Shown: positions 1 through 5,843, numbered from the stretch's first letter. The stretch is 10,726 nucleotides of DNA from Mycobacteriaceae bacterium (GCA_019242135.1 JAFAWC010000158.1:1-10726), one strand, 5' to 3'. The notes: generated from the letters alone by a model not told the origin. Program-made: numbers and translations.

Positions 1-67
1 CTAGCCACGGCCAGGCGGGCGTCGACGCCCTAGCCGCGGCCAGGCGGCGTTGACGCCCTCGTCGCGG
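1..67. repeat. Two-copy ~29-bp tandem repeat with internal palindromes, possibly at the 3' end of an upstream gene
   Basis: Copy 1 spans 1-29 and copy 2 spans 30-57; a degenerate start of a third copy follows at 58-67. Both begin CTAGCC(A/G)CGGCCAGGCGG. Copy 1 contains a perfect 14-bp palindrome, GGGCGTCGACGCCC (17-30), and copy 2 a near-palindrome, GGCGTTGACGCC (46-57). Frame 3 from base 3 is open to a TGA at 51-53 and would read as a 16-residue tail ending ALAAARRR. Frame 1 ends at a TAG at 31-33 after LATARRASTP. Either could be the end of a plus-strand gene that starts left of the window, but the fragment is too short to identify. The palindromes could equally form terminator-like hairpins. 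Confidence 0.6.
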
Positions 68-288
68 GGTGGGCGGAGCTACTGTTAAGAAACCGTTAGA
101 AGACGACGGGTGTCGCCGGTTGCGTAGTGCAGTTCAAGATCGTTGCCTAAAATTCTGCGCAAGGTTGAGATCACAGCCTGTCCAGATCGCCAGTAGTGGC
201 ACAAATTAACGGGCTGACAAATTTCGGGTCCTTTGCGCGCCTGGCGTTCTCGACCACAATCAGTGGTTGACCGATAAGGGTTAAGTCA
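68..288 (+). promoter_or_regulatory. Leader region of the STAS gene (candidate -10, inverted repeat, Shine-Dalgarno)
   Basis: No gene is visible in this stretch, which is less GC-rich than the flanking coding DNA. TAAAAT at 148-153 is a good mycobacterial -10 (TANNNT) without a convincing -35. If used, it gives a leader of roughly 130 nt. CGACCAC (251-257) and GTGGTTG (263-269) form an inverted repeat with one mismatch around a 5-nt centre, a possible operator or small hairpin. AAGGG at 276-280, eight bases before the ATG at 289, is a Shine-Dalgarno and supports that start. The assignment of the -10 is a guess from sequence alone. Confidence 0.35.
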
Positions 289-723
289 ATGACTGCTGTG
301 CATAGCCAAGCCGCTGAGGAGCTTCACAGCACCTCGGTAATCGATTGCGGTAGCGCACTTATGACGGCACAGGTCTACAGCTGGCTAACGGTTGTCACGA
401 TCAGCGGCGAGATCGATGCGACGAACGCCGCCGAGCTCGCCCACCACATGGTCGGAGTGGTGCCCGACGATGGCGCGGTCATCGTCGACATGGCCGACAC
501 CGACTTTATCGGCGTGGACGGCCTGCGCGCTTTGTTCGCCATGAACGTTGAATGCGTACGGACCGACACCCGCTGGGCGGTCATCGGCAGCCATGCCGTG
601 CACCGGTTGCTGCGTGTCGGTGATCAGGAATGCCTCGTGCCGGCCGTCAGGTCGGCCACGGAGGCGCTGCAACGGGTGCGCCGTGCCCGGCGCAAGCACG
701 CCCGCCTGCAACTGGTGACCTGA
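289..723 (+). CDS. STAS-domain protein, anti-sigma-factor-antagonist-like
   Basis: The 144-residue product is one STAS domain (about residues 30-125, from WLTVVTISGEIDATNAAEL through the IVDMADTDFIGVDGLRAL core) with a 24-residue N-terminal lead and a very basic C-terminal tail (RVRRARRKHAR, 129-139). Small cytoplasmic STAS proteins of this kind bind anti-sigma factor kinases (SpoIIAB/RsbW type) and release the sigma factor when unphosphorylated. The family phospho-acceptor is the Ser just before the conserved Gly-Leu (SpoIIAA ...DSSGLG); here that position is Asp77 (GVDGL), so ordinary Ser phosphorylation at that site is not possible. No partner kinase or sigma factor lies in the window. ATG 289 is preferred because of the AAGGG at 276-280; the in-frame ATG at 361 has no Shine-Dalgarno. 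The STAS fold is clear, the regulatory partner unknown. Confidence 0.85.
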   Translation: MTAVHSQAAEELHSTSVIDCGSALMTAQVYSWLTVVTISGEIDATNAAELAHHMVGVVPDDGAVIVDMADTDFIGVDGLRALFAMNVECVRTDTRWAVIGSHAVHRLLRVGDQECLVPAVRSATEALQRVRRARRKHARLQLVT

Positions 724-738
724 GAGCTGTCCGCCGCG

Positions 739-766
739 TGCCGGTCGGCTGGGGCGCCGACCGGCG
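739..766 (+). terminator. GC-rich hairpin after the STAS gene, likely U-less terminator
   Basis: CCGGTCGG (741-748) and CCGACCGG (757-764) are perfect inverted repeats around an 8-base loop. G740-C765 extends the stem and T739/G766 can wobble. It starts 15 bases after the STAS stop and has no T-tract, as is common for proposed mycobacterial intrinsic terminators. A second, weaker bulged hairpin can form at 778-804 (CCGA..TCCGG / CCGGA TCGG). Termination is inferred, not shown. Confidence 0.5.
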
Positions 767-811
767 GTGGAGTGTGTCCGACCTTCCGGCTCCCTCCGGA
801 TCGGCACTGGT

Positions 812-846
812 TAAGGTCTATTTCGGACCACCAGCGGTGAAGGGAG
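812..846 (+). promoter_or_regulatory. Candidate promoter and Shine-Dalgarno of the MaoC gene
   Basis: TAAGGT (812-817) fits the TANNNT -10 consensus and would start transcription near 824, giving a leader of about 30 nt. No -35 is recognisable. GAAGGGAG (839-846), six bases before the ATG at 853, is a strong Shine-Dalgarno and fixes that start. Together with the upstream hairpin, this suggests the MaoC gene is transcribed separately from the STAS gene. Confidence 0.45.
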
Positions 847-852
847 CAGCCC

Positions 853-1311
853 ATGAAGGTGATTTCATCCATCGACGATGCCGTTGGCCTGGTCGGCCAG
901 GAGCTCGGGGTCGGCGAGTGGAAGGAGATCGACCAGAAGCGCATCGACGCGTTCGCCGACGTCACCGAGGACCATCAGTGGATCCACATCGACGTCGACC
1001 GGGCGAAGACCGAAAGCCCTTACGGCACAACGATTGCGCACGGGTTTTTGACCCTGTCCATGATTCCGGTCATGAGCAAGGACAACTTTCGCGTCGAAAA
1101 CGCCAAGATGGCGATCAACTACGGATTGAACAAAGTCCGGTTCCTTGCCGCCGTGCCGTCCGGTGGCCGGATCAGGGCGCGCTCCGAGCTCGTCGACGCG
1201 GCGAAGGTCGCCGACACGATGGTGAACCTGACCGTCCGGCACACCATCGAACTCGACGGGTCCGACAAGCCGGCGGCGGTCGCGGAGACGATTGTGCGGG
1301 TGTTGTTCTAG
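853..1311 (+). CDS. MaoC-like (R)-specific enoyl-CoA hydratase / 3-hydroxyacyl-thioester dehydratase
   Basis: The 152-residue single hot-dog domain closely resembles, from memory, the mycobacterial hydratase Rv0130 (HtdZ, about 151 aa). Such enzymes add water reversibly across trans-2-enoyl-CoA to give (R)-3-hydroxyacyl-CoA and act as cytoplasmic dimers. The hydratase-2 motif is visible as FADVTEDHQWIH (34-45), with Asp40 and His45 at the expected catalytic positions, followed by YGTTIAHGF (56-64) and the INYGLNKVRF strand (about 88-97). The residue before the catalytic Asp is Glu39 where many homologues have Gly. The conserved catalytic pair argues it is active; the acyl substrate cannot be read from sequence. 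It has its own Shine-Dalgarno, and its TAG stop overlaps the stop of the convergent aldehyde dehydrogenase. No gene symbol is given because orthology to htdZ is not established and the neighbourhood differs. Confidence 0.9.
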   Translation: MKVISSIDDAVGLVGQELGVGEWKEIDQKRIDAFADVTEDHQWIHIDVDRAKTESPYGTTIAHGFLTLSMIPVMSKDNFRVENAKMAINYGLNKVRFLAAVPSGGRIRARSELVDAAKVADTMVNLTVRHTIELDGSDKPAAVAETIVRVLF

Positions 1312-2774
1312 GTGACGGTGTAGCCCATCGGCAGCAGCACGCTCTTGAGTTGGCAGAAGTGCTCGATGCCCTCGGGACCGTTTTCGCGTCCGATGCCGGA
1401 GTTCTTGTAGCCGCCGAAGGGCGAGCCGGGATCAAAGGCGTACCAATTGATTCCGTACGTGCCGGTGCGGATCTTCTGCGAGATATCGATGCCCTTGGGC
1501 ACATCGGTCGTCCAGACGCTGCCGGCGAGGCCGTAGACCGAGTCATTGGCGATGCGGATCGCGTCGTCCTCGGTGTCGTAGGCGATGATGCTCAGCACCG
1601 GCCCGAAAATCTCCTCCTGGGCGATCGTCATCTTGTTGTCCACGTCGGCGAACACCGTCGGCTCGACGAAGTAACCGCTGTCGAGGCCCTCCGGCCGCCC
1701 CCCGCCGCACACCAGGCGGGCCCCCTCTTCCTTACCTTTCGCGATGTAGCCCTCGACGCGCTGACGCTGCCGCTCGCTGATCAGCGGCCCGATCTGAGTC
1801 GCGGGATCGGACGGCAGGCCGACGGGGAGCGCTTTCACAAAACCGCTTACCGCGTCGACGATCTCGTCATAGCGGGAGCGTGGCGCCAGGATGCGGGTCT
1901 GGTTCACGCATCCTTGGCCGGCGTTCATCACGCCGGAGAACACCATCATGGGTACCGCGGCCGCGAGGTCGACGTCCTCCAGGAGGATCGCGGCCGACTT
2001 GCCGCCCAGCTCCAAGGTGCATGGCTTGAGCCGGTCAGCGGCGCGCTTACCGACCTCCTTGCCGACTGCGGAACTGCCGGTGAAGGTGAGCATGTCCAGG
2101 TCGGGATGGGCGGTCAGCGCCTTTCCGGTCTCGATATCGCCCGGAACGACTGAGAGCACACCCGCAGGCAGGCCGGCCTCGGCGAGCAACTCGGCGAGAG
2201 CGTTGGCCGTCAACGGGGTTTCCGCAGCGGGCTTGAGCACGACGGTGCACCCGGCCAGCAGCGCCGGACCCAGCTTGTTGACCGCCAGGAACAGTGGCAC
2301 GTTCCAGGCCACGATCGCGCCGACCACGCCCATCGGCTCCCGTGACACGATCGACTGCCCGTAGGCGCCGTTGCGGGTCTCGGTCCACTTCACCGCGTCG
2401 GCGGCGCCGGCGAAGAAGGTCAACGCGCCCATCGAACCGGCCCAGTGCATCATTTCGATGATGGTCGGCGGCTGGCCCGTCTCGCCGGTCAGCAGCGCGG
2501 TGAAGTAGTCCTTGCGGTCCTCGAGCAGCTTGACCGCGGCCTGGATCACCGCGGCGCGTTCGGCGGGCGGTGTGGCCGGCCACGGCCCGCTGTCGAACGC
2601 GGCTCGGGCGGCCGCCACGGCGGCGTCGACGTCGGCTGCGGCCGCCATCGGGACACGGCCGACGTACTCGCCGGTGGCCGGTGAATGCACCTCGATGACC
2701 TGGTCGCTCGACGGATCGGTCCACTTCCCGCCGATGAACAGCTTGTCCCATTCGGTCTTGTGCGCCTCGGTCAT
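1308..2774 (-). CDS. NAD(P)+-dependent aldehyde dehydrogenase (Rv0223c-like)
   Basis: At 488 residues this is a full-length ALDH-superfamily enzyme that oxidises an aldehyde to a carboxylate through a cysteine thiohemiacetal. All landmark residues are present: Asn158 in WNVP, Lys181 in KPAAETP (cofactor binding), the FTGSSAVG cofactor loop (231-238), general base Glu255 in LELGGKS, nucleophile Cys289 in GQGCVNQ, and Glu388 in EEIFGP. It is therefore predicted active; the substrate is unknown. The start is ATG 2774, preceded by GGGAGAGAG acting as Shine-Dalgarno. It is the last gene of the minus-strand series methyltransferase - phosphotransferase - ALDH and starts 60 bases after the phosphotransferase stop, so co-transcription is likely. 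From memory, the M. tuberculosis counterpart Rv0223c lies directly next to the methyltransferase gene Rv0224c. Confidence 0.95.
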   Translation of the reverse strand: MTEAHKTEWDKLFIGGKWTDPSSDQVIEVHSPATGEYVGRVPMAAAADVDAAVAAARAAFDSGPWPATPPAERAAVIQAAVKLLEDRKDYFTALLTGETGQPPTIIEMMHWAGSMGALTFFAGAADAVKWTETRNGAYGQSIVSREPMGVVGAIVAWNVPLFLAVNKLGPALLAGCTVVLKPAAETPLTANALAELLAEAGLPAGVLSVVPGDIETGKALTAHPDLDMLTFTGSSAVGKEVGKRAADRLKPCTLELGGKSAAILLEDVDLAAAVPMMVFSGVMNAGQGCVNQTRILAPRSRYDEIVDAVSGFVKALPVGLPSDPATQIGPLISERQRQRVEGYIAKGKEEGARLVCGGGRPEGLDSGYFVEPTVFADVDNKMTIAQEEIFGPVLSIIAYDTEDDAIRIANDSVYGLAGSVWTTDVPKGIDISQKIRTGTYGINWYAFDPGSPFGGYKNSGIGRENGPEGIEHFCQLKSVLLPMGYTVT

Positions 2775-2816
2775 CTCTCTCCCTGGGTCAAGGCCCCGTG
2801 GCCGTTTCTGCTTCCC

Positions 2817-2852
2817 GTAAATCTTTTAGTTCTTTTAATTCTCTTCTTGTAG
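2817..2852 (-). repeat. AT-rich 9-bp tandem repeat over the phosphotransferase stop
   Basis: These 36 bases are only about one-quarter G+C, in a window that is otherwise strongly GC-rich. On the plus strand the core is TCTTTTAGT (2822-2830), TCTTTTAAT (2831-2839) and a degenerate TCTCTTCTT (2840-2848). The TAA stop of the phosphotransferase (2835-2837) lies inside. On the mRNA it is an A/G-rich run just upstream of the ALDH leader. No standard terminator or TANNNT promoter is evident; an mRNA-processing site or a small degenerate insertion scar are possibilities only. Confidence 0.5.
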
Positions 2853-3869
2853 AGCTTCGTCGAGAATCCTGAAAGCGTTGGTGCGCAAGGGACTTCGCAG
2901 CATCTCGACGGCCAGCTGCAAAGCCGCGTAGGTGATGTAGAAGCCCAGATCAACAACCCGATGCCCGGTGATGTCGGCGTAGGCCGCGGTGACGTCGTTC
3001 GGGCGGAGAAAGTCCGGCAAACCGGGACAACCGGCCGCGTGCGCCAGGCTGTCGGCGAACCGGTGCCGAAGTATCAGTGCGCCGAGGTCCAGTTCGCGCG
3101 GTCCTAGCGTGGCGTGCTGCCAGCCCAGCAGTGCCGCCGACTCGAAGTCGCGGTACACCGCGTTGTCGATCCGCGCGTCACCCCAACACAGCACCGGCGC
3201 GGACTCGTGCGGCCAGTGCTCCTGCAGCCAGGCGAACCCGCGTTCGATCAGCGGCGCGCGCAAGCCGCGCGAGCCGACCGATTCGTACCGTTCGGCGGTC
3301 TGCCGAACCCGCGCCGACAGCGCCGACTCACCGGGGCGGCGACGGTCCAGGAACGCGAAATCGGCCGGGACCGCCGCGTGCACCCTGGCCAGCTGTTCGA
3401 GCGTCGCGCGCTGCATGCGCCGCCGGTCGGCCGCACTGGCGTCGGTGATCCAGGAGCCGAACGTGTACGGCGTCTCGTACTTCGCCGTCGTCAATCCATC
3501 CAGCCGGGTCATCACGAAGAACGGCGCCCCGAGCGGCCCGGGATCGTCCTCGGACCAGAGCACCGACGGCACTGTGGGCCGGACGAGTTGGGCGCCCAGC
3601 CGTCGCAACGTCAGGTAGTGACATCGCGATTCGACCGGATCCGACGACGAGATCCGCACCACGAGCCGATGCGCCTGGCCGCCCCAGCCTGCGTCGACGA
3701 GCACGGTGTGGTTGGCGATCAGGCGGGCCACGGCCACCGCGGCGCCGGCCTGGCGGGCGCCCAGCCAGCGCTCAACGACCGCGCGCAACCCGTCCGGGTC
3801 TCGCAGCGAGGCGCTGAGGGCGCTGGGCAGCGAGGATTGCACGGCCATGGTGTGGCCCACACTACCCAT
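2835..3869 (-). CDS. Aminoglycoside-phosphotransferase-family (APH) protein with a degenerate metal-binding site
   Basis: The 344-residue product has the layout of the APH/choline-kinase-like family common in mycobacteria. An N-lobe (about 25-125) contains the HRLVVRIS strand and the FFVMTRLDG hinge, followed by a helical C-lobe. The catalytic-loop motif is CWGDARIDN (228-236), with Asp231 and Asn236 intact. The following motif, normally (V)LDWE with the Mg-binding Asp, reads LLGWQHATLGPRELDLG (247-263): Asp is Gly249 and Glu is Gln251. Metal-dependent phosphotransfer is therefore doubtful, and the protein may be a pseudoenzyme; antibiotic resistance should not be inferred. It lies 39 bases after the methyltransferase stop and 60 bases before the ALDH start, on the same strand. 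The start is uncertain: ATG 3869 has no Shine-Dalgarno and abuts a hairpin, while ATG 3848 (residue 8) follows a TAGTGT -10-like hexamer and would be nearly leaderless. Confidence 0.85.
   Translation of the reverse strand: MGSVGHTMAVQSSLPSALSASLRDPDGLRAVVERWLGARQAGAAVAVARLIANHTVLVDAGWGGQAHRLVVRISSSDPVESRCHYLTLRRLGAQLVRPTVPSVLWSEDDPGPLGAPFFVMTRLDGLTTAKYETPYTFGSWITDASAADRRRMQRATLEQLARVHAAVPADFAFLDRRRPGESALSARVRQTAERYESVGSRGLRAPLIERGFAWLQEHWPHESAPVLCWGDARIDNAVYRDFESAALLGWQHATLGPRELDLGALILRHRFADSLAHAAGCPGLPDFLRPNDVTAAYADITGHRVVDLGFYITYAALQLAVEMLRSPLRTNAFRILDEALQEEN
3850..3862. promoter_or_regulatory. 13-bp palindrome at the phosphotransferase start, candidate operator
   Basis: GTGTGG (3850-3855) and CCACAC (3857-3862) form a perfect inverted repeat around one central base. 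It lies between the two candidate start codons of the phosphotransferase (3869 and 3848) and overlaps a minus-strand -10-like TAGTGT (3864 to 3859). A dimeric repressor bound here would block that promoter, but the bases also encode residues 3-7 if the upstream start is used. Confidence 0.35.
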
Positions 3870-3905
3870 CCGCCGGCTAAACGAGAACCTGTTCCAGTCC
3901 GGCGG
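3870..3905 (-). terminator. Intergenic hairpin between methyltransferase and phosphotransferase
   Basis: CCGCCGG (3870-3876) and CCGGCGG (3899-3905) are perfect 7-bp arms. Inside the 22-base loop, GAAC (3885-3888) and GTTC (3891-3894) can pair as well. The structure begins four bases after the methyltransferase stop and ends immediately against ATG 3869. It could be a partial terminator or attenuator, or a 3'-end stabiliser. It would hinder ribosome access to ATG 3869, one reason to favour the ATG at 3848. Confidence 0.4.
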
Positions 3906-3908
3906 CCG

Positions 3909-4643
3909 TCACGGCGCCAGAACCAACACCAGATTGCTCACCGCGACCTCCCGCAGACCCGGCACGGTTGTCAGCCACCAGGCCCATCTCGGGTGGTAGC
4001 GGGGAAATGCAGCGACAAGTGCACCGGTGGAGCGAGCCCATCGCAGCCCGTCGGCCACCGACACCTCGAACAGCGACGAGCCGTAGTTGTTTTTCGCCGG
4101 GTGGCCGTGTTTGCGGGCGTACCGCCGTGCCGCCCGGGCGCCGCCGAGGTAATGGGTGAGACCCATTTCGTGTCCGCCGAACGGACCGAGCCACACGGTG
4201 TATGTCAACACGGTGAGCCCGCCGGGCTTGGTCACGCGCAGCATTTCGTCCCCGAGTCGCCACGGTGCCGGCACGTGTTCGGCGACGTTGGATGACAGGC
4301 AGATGTCGACCGCGTCGTCCGCGAAGGGCAGCGCCGTTCCGGACGCGCGAACGAAGTTGGCGGGCTGGTTGGGGACGTCGGGATCCACGCCCAGATAGTC
4401 CATGCCGTGGTCGGCGAACGCGGAGGCGAAGTACCCCGGTCCCCCGCCGACATCCAGCAACAGCCGGCCGGTCGGGCGCTCGCCGCGGACGCCGCGCCAC
4501 AGATCGTCGACGAGTGCCGCCGTGTCGGCAGCCAGCGCGCCGTAAAAGCGGTCCGGCAGTCGTTGCTCGAATCGGAACTCGGAGAGCAGCCGCACGGATC
4601 GCCGCAGCGTAGCGCGCCGGGCGAAGACATCCGTGGCCGTCAC
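3909..4643 (-). CDS. Class I SAM-dependent methyltransferase (Rv0224c-like)
   Basis: The 244-residue product is a Methyltransf_11-type Rossmann methyltransferase. Motif I is LLDVGGGPGYFA (62-73), the acidic residue after strand 2 lies in GVDPD (85-89), and the post-motif segment ALPFADDAVDICLSSNVAEHVP (104-125) precedes LRVTKPGGLTVL (135-146). The C-terminal half carries an aromatic segment, FPRYHPRWAWWL (213-224), perhaps for a lipid or polyprenyl substrate or membrane contact (inference). It resembles Rv0224c (recalled as about 254 aa) over its whole length. GTG 4643 is preferred over the longer frame from 4745: the protein then begins MTATDVFARR as in homologues, and a TAGCCT -10 lies exactly seven bases upstream, predicting a leaderless mRNA. 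It is divergent from the GT4 gene and first in a likely run with the phosphotransferase and ALDH. Acceptor unknown. Confidence 0.9.
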   Translation of the reverse strand: MTATDVFARRATLRRSVRLLSEFRFEQRLPDRFYGALAADTAALVDDLWRGVRGERPTGRLLLDVGGGPGYFASAFADHGMDYLGVDPDVPNQPANFVRASGTALPFADDAVDICLSSNVAEHVPAPWRLGDEMLRVTKPGGLTVLTYTVWLGPFGGHEMGLTHYLGGARAARRYARKHGHPAKNNYGSSLFEVSVADGLRWARSTGALVAAFPRYHPRWAWWLTTVPGLREVAVSNLVLVLAP

Positions 4644-4667
4644 GCGCGTCAGGCTACGCTGAGCCTG
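4644..4667. promoter_or_regulatory. Symmetric bidirectional promoter for two leaderless genes
   Basis: The 24 bases between the GTG of the methyltransferase (4643, minus) and the ATG of the glycosyltransferase (4668, plus) contain AGGCTACGCT at 4651-4660. Read rightward it gives the -10 TACGCT (4655-4660). Read leftward it gives TAGCCT (4656 to 4651). Both match TANNNT, and they share the central TA. Each hexamer ends exactly seven bases from its start codon, so transcription from +1 of either side would start at the start codon itself. There is no room for a Shine-Dalgarno on either side. Leaderless mRNAs with this spacing are common in mycobacteria; transcription start sites here are predicted. 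Confidence 0.65.
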
Positions 4668-5843
4668 ATGTCGTCCGCCGCTGACAAATCCGGACGCGTC
4701 GGCTCGGTGCTGATGCTGTGCTGGCGCGACGTCGGCCATCCCCAAGGCGGTGGCAGCGAAACCTACCTGCAGAGGATCGGCGCCCAGCTCGCCGCCGACG
4801 GGGTGTCAGTGACGTTGCGGACCGCCCGCTACGACGGAGCGGCCGCGGATGAGGTGATCGACGGTGTCCGGATCAGCCGGGCGGGCGGCCGCTACTCGGT
4901 CTATTTCTGGGCGCTGGTGGCGATGGTCGGCGCGCGTCTCGGCGTGGGTCCGCTCCGTGCCGTGCGCCCCGACGTGATCATCGATACGCAGAACGGCTGG
5001 CCGTTCTTTGCCCGGCTGATGTTCGGGCGCCGTGTCGTGGTGCTGGTGCATCACTGCCATCGCGAGCAGTGGCCGCTGGCCGGCCCCGTCATGAGCCGGC
5101 TCGGCTGGTTCTGTGAGTCGCGGTTCTCGCCGCGCATACACCGGCGCAACCAGTACGTGACGGTGTCGTTGCCGTCGGCCCGAGATCTGACCGATCTCGG
5201 TGTAGAAACTGAGCGAATTGCCGTGGTGCGCAACGGACTTGACCCGATGACAGCGCAGGCGTTGCAGTTGCCGCGCTCGGAGACGCCACGAGTGGCGGTG
5301 CTGTCGCGACTGGTGCCGCACAAACACATCGAGGACGCGCTGGATGCGATTGGGGCGCTGCGAGCCAAAATTCCTGGCCTGCATCTCGACGTCGTCGGCG
5401 ACGGCTGGTGGCGGGATCGGCTGGTCGCACACGCGGCGCGACTTGGGATCACCGACGCGGTGACTTTTCACGGGCACGTCGCGGACGCGGCGAAACACGA
5501 TGTGATACATCAGGCATGGGTTCACGTGCTGCCCTCCCGCAAGGAAGGCTGGGGACTGGCGGTGACCGAAGCCGCCCAGCACGGCGTGCCGACGATCGGC
5601 TACCGGTTCTCCGGCGGGCTCACCGACTCGATCATCGACGGCGTCACCGGCGTGCTGGTGGACGACCGCGATGAACTCGTTGCCCGGCTCGAAGAGCTGC
5701 TCACCGATCCGCTGCTGCGCGACGAGTTGGGGCGCAAGGCGGCGGCACGCAGCGCCGAGTTCTCGTGGCGGCAGAGCGCCGATGGGATGCGCGTTGTGCT
5801 CGAGTCCGTGGTGGCGGGGCGGCTGATCAGCGGGCTCGTTTGA
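4668..5843 (+). CDS. GT4-family glycosyltransferase (Rv0225-like)
   Basis: The 391-residue product is a GT-B-fold, retaining GT4 glycosyltransferase, predicted to transfer a sugar from a nucleotide-sugar donor at the cytoplasmic face of the membrane. The N-terminal domain has the glycine-rich loop GGGSETYLQRIG (27-38) and VLVHHCHREQW (125-135). The C-terminal domain has VLSRLVPHKHIEDAL (211-225), with Arg214 and Lys219 in the usual donor-phosphate positions, and the EX7E motif EGWGLAVTE (Glu293, Glu301). Length fits Rv0225 (recalled as about 384 aa). ATG 4668 is chosen because the gene is divergent from the methyltransferase and a -10 lies seven bases upstream; the frame is open farther left only because it shadows that gene. 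Its stop (5841-5843) lies in the first copy of a 32-bp tandem repeat. Donor and acceptor are unknown; lipid-linked or envelope glycan acceptors fit the neighbours. Confidence 0.92.
   Translation: MSSAADKSGRVGSVLMLCWRDVGHPQGGGSETYLQRIGAQLAADGVSVTLRTARYDGAAADEVIDGVRISRAGGRYSVYFWALVAMVGARLGVGPLRAVRPDVIIDTQNGWPFFARLMFGRRVVVLVHHCHREQWPLAGPVMSRLGWFCESRFSPRIHRRNQYVTVSLPSARDLTDLGVETERIAVVRNGLDPMTAQALQLPRSETPRVAVLSRLVPHKHIEDALDAIGALRAKIPGLHLDVVGDGWWRDRLVAHAARLGITDAVTFHGHVADAAKHDVIHQAWVHVLPSRKEGWGLAVTEAAQHGVPTIGYRFSGGLTDSIIDGVTGVLVDDRDELVARLEELLTDPLLRDELGRKAAARSAEFSWRQSADGMRVVLESVVAGRLISGLV

Noticed and set aside
266..286. SigF-type promoter before the STAS gene (GGTT ... GGGTTA)
   Set aside because: The spacing between the two elements is about 9 bases rather than the ~15-17 expected, and the second element is the Shine-Dalgarno region.
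630..2153. 507-codon open frame on the plus strand
   Set aside because: It runs antisense to the ALDH gene and across the MaoC gene in another frame; composition is Arg/Gly-rich and low in family motifs, as expected for shadow frames in high-GC DNA.
2835..3869. Aminoglycoside resistance gene
   Set aside because: The family includes many non-resistance phosphotransferases in mycobacteria, and this member lacks the DWE metal-binding Asp; nothing supports a resistance role.
3114..4295. 393-codon open frame on the plus strand
   Set aside because: Antisense to the phosphotransferase and methyltransferase genes, both of which show clear family motifs; the translation shows none.
4407..4667. N-terminal extension of the glycosyltransferase from 4407
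   Set aside because: The extension is antisense to the methyltransferase and lacks GT4 features; ATG 4668 lies at leaderless distance from a -10.
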